From Gavia stellata (lineage: Eukaryota > Chordata > Aves > Gaviiformes > Gaviidae), in contig NC_082600.1 in assembly GCF_030936135.1 (NCBI RefSeq), positions 18,669,943-18,733,942 on the forward strand: a DNA stretch of 64,000 nucleotides. Reading direction: 5' to 3'. Every line of letters begins with the position of its first letter. The first letter of the stretch is position 1. A program made the translations under genes and the position numbers. Below the pieces are notes generated by a model that saw only the letters and a list, made by a program, of their open reading frames with translations, had not been told where the DNA came from and made no database searches. This document shows positions 15,001 to 27,450 of this stretch, piece after piece.

Positions 15001-16984
15001 AGGTTAAGTATTTTCTAATACTTATTTTGTAAACATTGTTGATGAATTTGTAAGCCTGTGGTCCAGAGACTGGGCAAACAGCATTTGGGTAACTAATGGT
15101 TGTTGGCCTGGTAGTAACTGTGGAGCAAATAAGTATGTGCATGAAGTGATATTTAGCAATTACAGGGCTGGAAATGGAATTAGTGATAAACAGTGTGATT
15201 TAAAGAGTGATGGGTCTTGTCAGGCTCAGACCAGACAACAAGAGATGTGCTGATAAGGACAACTGTCATGCACCTTCCTTGGTGCCTCTCCAGAAGGGAC
15301 TCTCTCCCCGCAGCACATTTTGATTGAACAAATTGTTCTGTGAGCAGTGGCGTTAACAAAACCTGGGGTTTTCTAGTCCCCTCCAACAGTCCTACCACAT
15401 GGTCTTGACTCCAGAGTTTTTGTCACTGACAATGTGAGCAGTCCAAACACTTCTACAGCAGCTGCCACCGCACGAGCCTGTGTAGCGTCAGTGCACTGTG
15501 AGAGCCAGCCCTCGGCAGGCACCAACCTCTGGCTTACCCCTGGGCTCCTGCAGCCAAAGGAGACTCAGAAACATGCTGGGTGACACCTGGGTGCTGGGGA
15601 TCTTCCCAAATCAGTTTTCTAATGTTGCCTTTTGTGGGAACAGTGTTTTCAATCTTGCTGTCTTTGAACTGAAACCTCTGCTGGAATAAAACTTGCCAGT
15701 TTTCACCATAGTCTTGTCCAGTAGGTGAAGCCAGGCATGCAGCTTTTCTCGGTAAAATCCCCCTGCAAACTGAATTCCAGGCAGTGCTGCCAGAGCCAGT
15801 CTAGGGACACAGTCCCCAGGCTCCAGGGGAGCCCCTGTTGGCATGTCTAAACCAATATTTCCTTGGTAAACAGCTCATAGCATCAGGAAATCCACAGTGT
15901 CTACTGTATTCCTGCATTTATTACCAAGAGTCTTTGTCTCTTCCATAATTCATTTCTTGTAGCCAACTACTTCTTCCCTTATTAAATAAACATAGGTTTC
16001 CTTTATTCAGCATTATGTATTTGAGTTTATCCAGCAATACGTATTTGAAGTCATTTATGTGTCGAAATAAGGAGGAAAGGATGGATTTCTTTTTAACCAA
16101 AGGGATTTAGCTTTTGAGTTTCTTTGTAAATTCAGCAGAGGATAAAATTAGCCAATAGCTGTATTAAGCAAAGGGCTAAATCCCTTTGTTTGGAGGACAC
16201 TTCAGTCCTTCATGCAGATGTCCGGATCTTTCTGTCTCTCTGAAGATATCTTCCTGAGGACTCTCCACTTGTTCATTCCCATTGTGATAAACAGAAGACC
16301 TACGTGTGGTGAACAGGACACTCACATCAGACTGTTGCAGCTACTTCAACTGGACTTCCAGGCTGCTGTGCTTGGGGACCAAAAGTTTAACATTTCTTCA
16401 AAAGGAGAGAGCTTTATCATAAGAACAGAAGTCCCTAAGAAATGTCCTACTGCTTGAGCAAAAGGCTCCTCTGGCCAAGTCTCCTGCCACTATCCTACCT
16501 GGCACAAGGGAGGTGATTTTCCCCTCGTGGGGCTCAGCCCTGGCGCTTGGGTTATGCTGACCCAGCTGTGGGAGTCTCGACTGCAGAGTTTGTGACAGAG
16601 GGAAGCTGACCTCTTGCTGTCCTGGTAATTTAAAAGCAACCCCAAAACCACAGTGACAGTAGATGTTATTCAGAAAAAGCAGCTGCTCTCTGCAGTCCCT
16701 TTATGCTCCCCCAGCATTCCCAGCTGATGGATTAGGGATGGCAGGTGGCATATCCCTAACATTTTCTTTTTTTGCCATGTCAATATCAGTTTCTGGTCCT
16801 GCTGTCCCTACATTTACCCAGTCCCTTTTTGACCCTGCTTGTCCTGTCTGCCTCTGCCATCTCCCATGGCAGCAAGCTCAAGAGTTCACAGCCTGCTGCG
16901 CAGAGAACTACCTTACTGGCTTTAACGCAGTCTCCCACTGGTTGCCTAGAGATCCTTGACTCCTAGTGGATTTGGGGAATATCA

Positions 16985-17420
16985 GCTCTGCATTCACCCT
17001 ATCCTCCACCTTCATGATTTTGTGAATCCCACTCATATCCTCCCATAGCCTTTTTTTCTCTAAACTGAAGTGTCCCAACCTTTGTGTTTCTCCTCCTGCC
17101 TCTCTCAGATGCTCCATCCCACTGATCATTTTAGGTGCATGTCATGGTTTAGGTTATTTTTCCCCTAGCTGCATTACCTGCTTTATGTGCGCTGAAGCTC
17201 ATCTGCCACCTTCTTGTCCATTCACCAGCTCTGTGAGGTTCCTCTGAAGTTTCCTGTCATTGGCATGACATTTGACTACCCAAAACAGCTTGGTTATCAC
17301 CTGCAAACCTGCTTTGCAGCCCATGGCTGTTTCACCTTCTGTCCTCTCTGCGTGCACCTCCTTTGGGGTCTTGTTTCAGCCTTTCCTCATCAACTCGTTA
17401 ACAATATTTTGTAGCTGCTT
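16985..17420 (-). mobile_element. ancient CR1-family LINE, antisense remnant with an internal gap
   Basis: Left block (about 16,990-17,135) reads on the minus strand as part of CR1 ORF2 (GHFSLEKKRLWEDMSG, compare [16 protein letters not shown] in the young copy). Right block (about 17,175-17,420) contains TCATCTGCCACCTTCTTGTC, CATTTGACTACCCAAAACAG and CAACTCGTTAACAATATTTT, which fit the more upstream part of the same element. Between the blocks some consensus is missing, and about 35 bases starting TGTCATGGTTTAGG do not fit CR1. Confidence 0.75.
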
Positions 17421-17424
17421 GCTC

Positions 17425-19535
17425 TGTACACCTGGGCAAAACAAAACCAGTGAGAGGAGCAGAGCGGCTCCAGAAGAGCCCTGCACTGCAGGGATTTACC
17501 CCCTTCTCCATGAAGTGGCGAGCTCTGAGTGAGAACACAAGAGGAGGGGCATGTTCAGAGTCCATGATCCCTTTAAAACCCTCTACCTGACCCACAGGTG
17601 ACTTTTAATCTATCTCTACTTCTATAGACCCCTGATGTTATTAGACAAGAAGAAAAATGTAAGTTTTTCAGGCAAAACCTGCCTGTATTTGAGTGGGTAG
17701 TTGCAGCGTCTGCCTATGGATGCCGCTGACTTGCCCGTTCGGGATCTCCTGGGCAGCTGCTTTTGGTTTTTCACCCTCATGACACAGCCTGTCGTGGGAA
17801 AAGGCAGGACAGATGTCTTCAGCTTGCTGTGGTTATTGAACAAACCCTTGACTAAAAGGGAGAAAACTTCCATTTCTTACAAACAACGCACATCTGCTGG
17901 AGCTGAAACCTTCCTTCAAAGCCTGCAAGAAGATTAAGTGCTGCGGAAGAAAAAAAATACGCTTTTTGTGTAACAGGAACATTCTTGTCGTATCGGGGAG
18001 CTCAAAGCGGAGAACCAGTCCTACTTCACCTTCCAATTAATGACCTCTGAATAATTAGCAGAATAATCTTTTTATATTTGCTCCAGTAGCAGTGCCCCTG
18101 ATTGTCAGATAAACAACCTCCTGGAGCGGGAAAAAGCTGGCAGTGATGAACAACTGGTTGAGGGAGCAGCAAGGTTACAGGCAGTCATTAAGCCAGGAGA
18201 GCATTCATCAGCCCATTCAAAGGGTCCAACAAGTCAGAGCCATTTCACAAGGCAGGCTAATTGAAGAAAATTATTTATTAGGAGATTGAACAGAGATCAT
18301 TAAACTCTGAAGTCTGGTGTTAACACCCACTGTGGTTTCAGTCTTGCAAACAGTAAAACAATTGTTTTCCCTTGACAGCCGTTTACTGTTAAATCCTGGG
18401 TACCTTGTCCTCCCCCCAAGCTTTAGCCTTTGTGTGGGAATTTATCGTGGGCAGTGGCAGAGCACTCTGACCACAGGCATACCTGCTGTGCCCTCTTCCT
18501 TGCACCCATCACCTTTTTCCCTCTCTTTTCAGGGCCAATTATTACCCTTCCAGAAGAATTTGTTTCAGGACTCCAAACTAAAAAGACACCCTGGGGTACT
18601 GGGCAGGACTAAGGTTGATGTGGCTCTGAATCTGATTTCTACTACAACAATTCTTCAAACTATGTCTGAAAGAAAATGATGAAAGAAGTACCATGTTATT
18701 GCAGCTGAGGACAGAGAGCATATTGGATTTTTACTGCCTGTGCACCTCTGGTGTGTGAGCAAATTTTGAGAAAATACCACCTGATGCAGCTGTGGGGATC
18801 AGAGGAAGGTAAAAGTTTCACTCCATGTTCACTGAGATCTCTCCTGTTGGCACCGTCATGGTTTCAGGTACATATCACACAACTTCACCCTGATTTTCAC
18901 AAGACTGACTCACAGTAGCACCAGGTTGAAGGCATCTCTCAGAGACCATTGAACCTGCCAGTGATTTCAGGGTGGATTAGGTACTGCAGGACCTTCCTGC
19001 CAGAGGAGTTACCCCAGCCACCCTTGACAGCCACGTGGCTAATGGACACGTGAAGTCTTCCACTCAGCGGGACCTAACACTCAAAGGAGCTCATCTGAAT
19101 GTTTAGCTATCCTTGTATTTTGAAAGTTGACTTCTACAATTTTCTCCTTATTTCCATCTTGTTTGCTTCAGATGAGGTTGTCCAGCGTGCGATATAGAGA
19201 ACTGGTGATGACTGTCTGCTCTGTGGCTATCCTGTGCAGCTGTAAGTTTGCTATCCCATTTCCCCAGCCTGCTCCCCAGCCTTCTCCGTGGTAAATTAAC
19301 CAAGCCTCTCCTCACATGCATGTTTCTTCCAAACTTCTTCTCATTCGTGTTGCTGTGTCCTGGGTCTTTCTCATCTCCTCTGTCTCCCACAAAGTGGGGT
19401 TCCCAAGGCTGAAGACAGCAGCTCCATCCAAAGCCTTACAACAGCAGCATAACTGCCACTATGTCTTATGGAGAAGCAAATGAAAGACATTAGCAAGGAA
19501 GCTCCTGGGTCACATAGGCTGGGTCTGTGCTCTTG
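17425..19535. other. intergenic, possible conserved non-coding stretch
   Basis: No gene recognised. The stretch from about 17,960 to 18,310 is repeat-free and AT-rich with homeodomain-type TAATTA/TAATTG-like words and looks like possible regulatory DNA, but conservation cannot be judged without an alignment. Confidence 0.4.
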
Positions 19536-19539
19536 TAGC

Positions 19540-20610
19540 CACTTCTAGTAAGTCCCTGCCAGAAGTTGCTCATTTCTATCTTAAATGCAGTAAGGATTTT
19601 CTGACATATTCACATCTATTAGAAAGCTGTTTCAGAATTTCATCCTCTGATACAGATATTCTTCTAATTTCCAGCCCAAGTGTTTTCACAGGTAGTTTAA
19701 ACCCATTTCTTTTTTTTTTGCAACAGCTGCACAACATCCCCTCATATCCAATTTGTTGCTGCTATTTTGCTTGAACCTTCTCTGTGGATCTGTATGCAGT
19801 TGTGCACGGATTTCTCTTTTCTGCTTGCGGTACTTTGATCTTCTCCTTGATCAATTTCGTCTTGAGGATTTCAGAGCACTTTTCTTAGTCATCAAGATCA
19901 TTCTGAATTATGAACCTGCCTTCCAAATGTCTTGCAAGCTCTAACAGCTTGGCTTTATTCAGACATCTTACAACTGCACTCCCTTTGCCATCATCCAAAC
20001 TGTTCTTTCACACGCTGGTCAGACATGGTCTGAGCACACATGCCCTGGGTCTTACAATGCTTTGTCCCACCTTTTACTCTTCCAGTTTATCAAGTAGCTG
20101 GGCTCTGTTCTTACAGTGAAGTCTAGACCATGTTTCCCTGGTGCCCACCTGAGCATGTTCTGTAGGAAAGTGTCCAAACTCTTCTTATAATTCAGTCTGT
20201 TTCCCTTAACCACTAGACCAAAGAGGGAAAAATGAAATGGATGGACACAGTTTGCTCTTGACAAATCCCTGCAGTGTGTTTCATATCAACTGGCTAACCT
20301 GTGGCTGATTATAAATTGAGGTTTTAATAATTTGTTCCGGCAATCTTTCCAAGAATTAAAATTAGGCAGATTGATTTACATTCCTTGGTTTCCCTACAAG
20401 GCAGGTACTAAGCGCTCCCCTGTCATTCCTCTCCTGCCCCTCTTATTCCCCAGCTACTCAAAAGCAATTGCTAATAGCTCAGAAATGGTCTTGGATGGGT
20501 CCTTAAGTCTTGCAGATGAATTTCGTCTTGTTCTGCAGGCTGGAGCACATCTCGCTAATCTAAATATTCTTTAAGCTCTTCTTTCCTTATTCCGCTCTGT
20601 GGCTCCAATC
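19540..20610 (-). mobile_element. ancient CR1-family LINE, long antisense remnant
   Basis: Read on the plus strand this is the reverse complement of an old amniote CR1. Recognisable blocks in order are GACATATTCACATCTATTAG (about 19601), TCTAATTTCCAGCCCAAGTG, GTCATCAAGATCATTCTGAA (about 19888), GCCATCATCCAAACTG, TTTGCTCTTGACAAATCC (about 20250), CAATCTTTCCAAGAATT with TTGATTTACATTCCTTGGTT, and GCTAATAGCTCAGAAATGG (about 20470). The order is colinear with the element, so it is one insertion of about 1.07 kb, perhaps with a foreign piece near 20,030-20,130 that I cannot match. All frames are broken. Subfamily names need RepeatMasker. Confidence 0.85.
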
Positions 20611-20614
20611 CTCT

Positions 20615-22750
20615 TGTTACGTGTTTCAATTGTGTTCAACATCTGGTTATAATCAACCTTTCTAGGAAGTTTGAAGCAGAAAATGACAGTGGATGTTTCA
20701 GCTTCTGCTGAATCATTACCTCTCCAGAACACAACTTTCTTCTTCTTTTTCTTTGTAGATTGTGGTGGCATTAGCCCTTTCTCTATGGCTTCCTCAGATC
20801 TCCTCTAAGGGCTTAGGAAAGGTGTAATGTTAATGCCAAGCAACAGAAATCCCATTATTTTACTAACACAAACAAGTCAGGAAAAGCTGAAACAGTCTGA
20901 GGATCTACCCCTGCTAATGCACCTCATCTCCCTGTCCCTATGCTCAGAGCTATAAGTAAACATGATTTAGGTGAGGTGCATAGCTTGGTATTTTGTGTTA
21001 TACATTGGATCCAGAATGCAACCCAGAAGATAAAGCAGGCTCCTGATGTAATAATTTATGGGGTGGGTGTCAGGCGTCTAAGACAGAGATGTAAAGCTTT
21101 GTCAAGAGACTCATCCCTGAGTCAGCTTGGGTACCTGACTCAGGACAAGGAGGACCCTCTACTTGCCTGGGCCTCAGACCCTGCATCATCTCCTCAAGGA
21201 AGGTAACTACTCGTGGAAAGGACTGAGCAAGAATCGCAATTTCATGTTAAAAACAGGAGCCAGCAAGGTAGTTGTAGTGCAGTGCCTCTCCAACCAGTAT
21301 TTAGAGCACTTCCCCCTCCAAAAAAATGGAAAGCAGTGTTTTAATACCTCTCTTAGTTTGATAGACTTCAAAGCCATGAGTTGCACCCCCTTAAGAGTCT
21401 CTTGGCCATAGGAGGCCAGGGACACTCCAGCCTCGCCTTTCCCTGAGCAGTCACTGATGCAATTGGAGCCTGAGTGAATGAGTGCAAGAGAGAATGTACA
21501 CTTAGCCTGCTCTTTAGGGCACTTGGATGGGAGGAGTGAGCCTGACCCTGCCCATCTTGTGAACATGACTGTGGCTGCTTCAAGCTATGACACAGAGGAT
21601 GGGCACCATCTTCTGAACCAGGCTGCTGAGAGTGCTCATTTTGGATTTCACCACTTCAGAGAAAGGTGCCAGTTTCAGTGCCTAAATCAGGGGCAGGAGC
21701 TCCTCAAGCACTTTAGAGTCAAACAGAAGCCACCTCCAGGCCTCATTCAGGTCTAATGCCTAAAAATAAGCTGTGTCCCATGCATGGTATGACATCAAAT
21801 GACTTGGCAATGAGTTACATTCCTTTGCAGGCACACCACTGCAGAGGTTATTTAACACAGGGAAGTTGATTTCGTACTTTTATTTGTTTTATTGTACTGT
21901 ATGGTAAAATTAAAGGGGGACAAAAGCAAATATATGAATATGTGTATATATGGGTGAACTGTGAAAGATCAAAACTATGAGACAATTTTGGTCTAAAAGT
22001 GACTCGAGGAACCCTGAGAACTAAAGACATGGAAGGGTGTGTGGACAGTGGAGGGGAAGGAGACCGAAAGAGGTGGCTTGAGCTGCCTTCATGACAAGTA
22101 TGTCATCTATAGTACTGGTTTGTCATGTATGGGCCCTCTACAGCATCAAAAGCAACCTAGAACCTGGGAGGTGGAGTGGATATAAGTACAATGAATAAGT
22201 CTTAGGACTTAGGACTTAACATTGCCAGTTACAAAAATGTTGGGTTTAGAAGGCAGGTCATGTAAGCTTGAAGGAATTTGCTCATGAAGGAATGGGGCGG
22301 GTGTATAAATTCAGAGAAGCTCCTGCAGAGGGAGAAGGACTCCATGTATGACATTTGTATTGGGAAGGCAGCAGGAGCTGGATTTAAGAACAAGAAGAGG
22401 AGATAGAGGGGTCTGCTGCTCTTTACCACCAAGTGGCAGGTATGAGTATAGGTGCACAGGTGTCCAGGGAAAATCACTCTGGGAAGATGCACTGATTAGG
22501 TGAGTCATTCCTCCAGGTCCTACAGCTGAGATGCCTCAATGTTGCTGGGTGACAAGCAAAAAGGAAGCTTGATTTTATGTCTGATCATATTACCAGGAAC
22601 CCAAGACTTGAGCCCAATCTGGCGCTGCAGTCTGCTGGTTCACACCACCCTCTGGTAACCTTGTTTCTGATTGTGATGGAGGCCCTCACCTTCCTATATG
22701 GCTTGTAATACTTCTTTAACTTTCAGCTTGCTTACTGTGAAAGCAAGGCA
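20615..22750. other. intergenic, no gene recognised
   Basis: Contains only short repeats such as a TTAGGAC tandem at about 22,202-22,218. The stretch just right of the long CR1 remnant (20,610-20,810) may be more of the same element, but I could not match it. Confidence 0.5.
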
Positions 22751-22754
22751 CATT

Positions 22755-23640
22755 ACTTCTGTGGAGGTAACAAGACCAATTTAAGCAGGTGAGTACAACA
22801 CTTGAGGGTAGGAAGGCTCTGCAGATGGATCTGGACAGGCTGGATCGATGGGCCGAGGCCAATTGTATGAGGTTCAACAAGGCCAAGTGCCGGGTCCTGC
22901 ACTTGGGTCACAACAACCCCATGCAACGCTACAGGCTTGGGGATGAGTGGCTGGAAAGCTGCCCCGCAGAAAAGGACCTGGGGGTGTTGATTGACAGCCT
23001 GCTGAATATGAGCCAGCTGTGTGCCCAGGTGGCCAAGAAGGCCAACGGCATCCTGGCCTGTATCAGAAATGGTGTGGCCAGCAGGAGTAAGGAAGTGACC
23101 ATGCCCCTGTACTCAGGGCTGGTGAGGCCGCACCTCGAATATTGTGTTCAGTTTTGGGCCCCTCACTACAAGAAGGACATTGAGGTGCTGGAGTATGTCC
23201 AGAGAAGGGCAATAAAGCTGGTGAGGGGTCTGGAGCACAAGTCTTATGAGGAGCGGCTGAGGGAGTTGGGGTTGTTCAGTCTGGAGAAGAGGAGGCTGAG
23301 GGGAGACCTCATTGCTCTCTACAACTACCTGAAAGGGGGTTGCAGAGAGGTGGGTGTTGGTCTCTTCTCCCAAGTGACTAGCCACAGGACAAGAGGAAAT
23401 GGCCTCAAGTTGCACCAGGGGAGGTTCAGGCTGGATATTAGGAAAAATTTCTTTACTGAGAGAGTGGTGAAACACTGGAACAGGCTGCTCGGGGAAGTGG
23501 TGGAGTCACCACCCCTGGAGGTGTTCAAGAAACGTGTGGACGAGGCATTGTGGGACATGGTTTAATGGGCATGGGGGTGTTGGGTTGATGGTTGGACTTG
23601 ATGATCTTAGAGGTCTTTTCCAACCTTAGTGATTCTGCGA
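22755..23640 (+). mobile_element. CR1 LINE, 5'-truncated, 3' end present
   Basis: A young-looking CR1 copy. Frame +1 is open from 22771 to the TAA at 23563-23565 and encodes the C-terminal part of the CR1 reverse transcriptase protein (ORF2), with family blocks such as [55 protein letters not shown] and [20 protein letters not shown]. After the stop comes the usual 3' end, with GATGATCTTAGAGGTC and TTCCAACC, ending at a TGATTCTG-like tail near 23640. The palm, with its catalytic aspartates, and the endonuclease are missing, so it cannot move by itself. At about 22785 the match continues upstream for a few codons in another frame, so the 5' edge is approximate. Confidence 0.95.
22771..23565 (+). 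pseudogene. CR1 ORF2 fragment, C-terminal domain only
   Basis: Open frame of about 265 codons inside the CR1 copy. The first in-frame ATG is at 22825. It covers the thumb and C-terminal region of the LINE protein and lacks the catalytic core. There is no internal stop or frameshift. No promoter is visible, so it is best treated as a dead fragment rather than a gene. Confidence 0.85.
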
Positions 23641-26600
23641 ACAAACGCTCTCTCCCCTGGGACCCTCAGCCCAGCTCCTGAGGACATCCACATCACGAGG
23701 GTCCCTGTGAGAGCTGCTGTGGTTTCTGGGCAGAGGCACACCAGCAGTTGCCCTGGGCGAGAAGCAGACATGGAAAGGCAGGTCTCAGCTCAGAGCACAG
23801 TCTGACTCCAAGCTTCACACCAGGATTTTGAAGCCATTGGATAGAGAGTCACAAAATCCAGATTTGACTGGGAATTCTAACCCTCCTCAGCATTCATAGC
23901 TAAAGATCTGAGAAAAAAGTCTCCCCGGTTTAAAACACTACAGCTAAAACTAACAATGTTCCTCATTAGGAAACCTGCATAGACTATTTATTGCAGGATG
24001 TCTCTTTTATCCAGACCGTGCACCTCTGATCACAAAGCTGGATGCACCTCGTGGTGGGAAAGCAGAGGGCTGGGCAGGTGTGTTAGCAACCTTTTGAAGC
24101 ATACATGTGAAAACTGTACCAAAAGTCTTTTCACACAAAATCATCCAAACAAGCGTAGAAACAGCTCCTGAAGCTTGCATCCCAATCACTCCCTTTGCTG
24201 CAGAGTTTAAGCATTGAGAGCTTTGAGGCTCAGTGGCTCAGGTGCAGGGTTGTTATAATCTCATGGAATTAAACATAGCTACACCAGTAATAAATTCAGC
24301 CTAGTAGCTTCACTTTTGTTTTGTTTCTAATAAGATATTCGGAGCAGGGTCTTTTCAGTGTACATCCACTTTCATTATTTTTTCATTGCATATACAGTAA
24401 AAATCAACTAACAAAAGAACTGTCTAATTAAATCTTTTGCTTTATGAGTATCTATTAAATTAACTGGGGGAGTGCAAAGAATACATAGCAACTTTATTGG
24501 TTTTCAAATGCAAAATCACTTGATTTAAGCTACATTTTGCAGTTTGTACAGGCTCTATCAGGGCATGTTTGCCCAACAAGCCTTTCAAATTCAATAGTTA
24601 CCATACATTTATGGTCAAGCAAACACACAAAATGATTTTGAGAAACTGGGGCAAAACATCACCTTGACGAGCAACTAGTTTGATGCACATATTCCAACTC
24701 ATCTTTGATCAAACATTATCTACCACAACCAAAGCCTATTACAACTGTGGTTTTGCAGTGTATTGCTGTGAAGCTCGTTCCCAGGCGACAAGCAAGCCAG
24801 TGCCTGGGAATGCTTGTGCCTCATGGCTCACATGCAGGTGTAGGTGGCATGGTTGGAGGTGTGCCAACACCAAAACTATGCTCTGGGAGACAAACTGTGT
24901 CCTCCATGTGCCTTTCAGAGGAAAGGTTAGAATAGGACTGCCCACAATTAAATTTATTTGACCCTGAGAAGTTGAGATGATCAGAGCTGTCCTCAGCTTC
25001 TGTGATACACTGCATTGACCTCCACACTCTTATGCAAGATGTGCTGCATGTGAGGGTATATCCAGGGCTATTGTTATTGCATCAGATCTCCCTTCAGCGT
25101 GGTGCGCCTGCTCTGCAGAGAACACTCACACTTTGTTCTTCAGCAGATGTTCTGTAACTATATCTGGCTACAGCCTTCCCTGAACCATGCTGGGCATTGC
25201 AGGTGATACACCAGCAGCAATAAGGGATAATGCATTTCAAAAAGCATATCCTAATTAACTTTTTAATGCTCATTTTCCCTAGCACCAGCCTCATTAGATC
25301 TCTGTGTGTGAAATATTTTTTTAGCCAGGTATTATACTGCTAATCATGAAGACTGGCTTGTTGCCTGGATACTTCACCCAAGACACAATGTCACGACTAC
25401 AAATACAGAACTAAAAAACAAGTCACTCCTTAATCTTCAAGATTATCTCACTCTGCTGATCCCTGCACTGCAGGAAACTATATTTCTTGAGCAACACAGA
25501 GCTCTTGCTACACGTGATGTATCTATGAGACATTCAGGTCATATTTTAAATTTATTATTCTGAAATTGTCCTTTCTAATTCCTTTAAAGTTTGAAATGCC
25601 TATTTGTCTCCTGGGTACTTTCTGAAATGGAACAAGTTCTCACACATCAGTGGTGTAATGCAACAGTACTTAGGCCTTTGTACTTTCACACAACTGGGCA
25701 GTTTGCACAAGCTCCTCACGAAACAAAGAGCTTATACCTTAGTCCTCATCTCATGGCTGTGGGAACAGAAAGAAGTCTCCATCCAAACTGGGCTCCATTG
25801 ACCCTATTTCTACATTCAGCTCCACCAATTTTTAGCCACTCTATTGGCTAAATGTGAGTAGCATTTAAAAAAAGTGTGCTACACAAGGGGATCTTCAGAC
25901 TACTGGGCTGCAACTACACCATCCTTTCTTAGAGAGGCCTTTGGAGGACAAACCCCATATCATCCCATCTGTGCTGCCCCAGGGACAACCTATTAAATTG
26001 CCAAATTCAGCATTGCACTGGAGGGTCCTTCACAAGCCTTCCCTTTTCTTACTAGCTTCAGTGTATTTGGATATACGTTTTTCAGCCAGGGGTTTTCCCG
26101 GAAAAAAGTTGTCCAGCTTCAACAGGCGGAATGCCAGGAACACCACAAGGGACAAGAAGCTGTTGTCAATGAACCATTTAAATAGCCTTTAGATATATGC
26201 AGTACTTAGTCCTTCAAAGGCTGACCAGGCCTGATCTCAACTAAGAGAAGACTACACTGCTAGTCGAGCACATGTTTTCCCATAAAGTCCATGTTTTCTG
26301 TGCCATTGCCCTTCACAGATGTGTGAAACTTTGTTGAAGCCATTAGCCCTGTAACTGACTTATTATTTACTGCCCTTATAGCCATTTTTCCTTAATTAAG
26401 TGCTGTGGACAGTGATGACCTTCATCTACCCTCTGGGTATTTTCCATTAATACACACTTGAGTGTCCAGATGAGATAAGATCACTGCCAGGGTTGCTCTT
26501 TAGGAAGAGTCAGCTAAGGGATAATATAGCTACTAATGGCCAGCAATATTCCAGTCAGAGCATGTTGCTCTAGAAAGCAGCTCTTTCAGGCCAATACTGA

Positions 26601-27361
26601 GGACAAATTTTCTAGTGTAACTTCGGGTGGAGCCAGAGATGGAGGAGATTTTCTGCACAAATAAAAAGTCACATTCTGGATGGGGAAGGGCAGGGGCCAA
26701 CCTCTGGGATGTGGGAAGCTAAATTTTTAAGTAAATAGTGTTGTCTGCCTGACTCCTTGATGCTTTGGAAGAGCAAAAAACACCTTGTTCAATCATCCCA
26801 AAAGTATGGGTTAGATGTGCACAAAACACACCCAGGGTTTCTCCAGGCAGCCTCGTGCGTCCAGGCTCTCGCAGGGCCCGAGAGGCAAGATGTCCCTGGC
26901 TGCACCTCATGCCAAGGGAGGGAGTCTGTAAGAGCATGACTTGGCTCCTGCTCCTTGCAGGGAGAGGTGAGGGGTGAAGGTGACTGGGGGGCCAGACCTG
27001 GCACCCAGCTCTCCTGCCAGCCCTGTCTGTCTTTCCAGCTCTGCTCTTTACGCTAGCACAGCTAGGGCTAGCCTGGGCCAGGCACCCATTCAAGCAGGAC
27101 CAAACTCAACTTAGGAAAGGCCAGATAAGCTCATATGCTAAGAAGAGCAGGACAAGTAATTTAATGACTTTAAAAAAGAACTGCGTAGAAGAATAAAAAA
27201 GTGGCCATAACAGCTTTTTCTCAACAGCTGTCAAGGGACTTCTCAAAGTGTTAGAAAAACTCCACCTCGGGAGAGCAGTTATAATTCACAAATATAAACA
27301 GACCCTTGGATGGACGCTCTAAGCTTCCCCATGTAACCAACAGAGAATAATAATCTCTCCT

Positions 27362-27450
27362 CAGTACTTCTCCTGACTCAGCTACCAATTTACTGTGTGA
27401 GGCTGAGTGAGTAACTTAATTTTGCTTTTTTTGTGCCTATACCTAGGACC
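27362..27450 (+). mobile_element. MIR-like SINE remnant (weak)
   Basis: CTGACTCAGCTACCAATTTA followed by CTGTGTGAGGCTGAGTGAGT, AACTTAATTTTGC and TGTGCCT resembles the sense strand of MIR (CTGGCTCTGCCACTTACTAGCTGTGTGACCTTGGG...CTCTGTGCCTCAG). Diverged; ends approximate. Confidence 0.45.

Larger units (their letters stand above)
1..16984. other. intergenic, no gene recognised
   Basis: I find no exon with a recognisable protein, no tRNA or rRNA, and no recent transposon, apart from the small repeats and one SINE remnant listed. Open frames of 100-180 codons occur on both strands (the longest at 5455-6000 and 13999-14523), but their translations are low-complexity or unlike any family I know, overlap open frames on the other strand and carry no splice or initiation context. 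The part from about 12,500 to 14,300 is visibly richer in G and C, which explains the run of chance ORFs there. Confidence 0.6.

Noticed and set aside
23113..23475. 120-codon minus-strand frame inside the CR1 copy
   Set aside because: Mirror-image frame of the LINE coding region; the sense frame explains the sequence.
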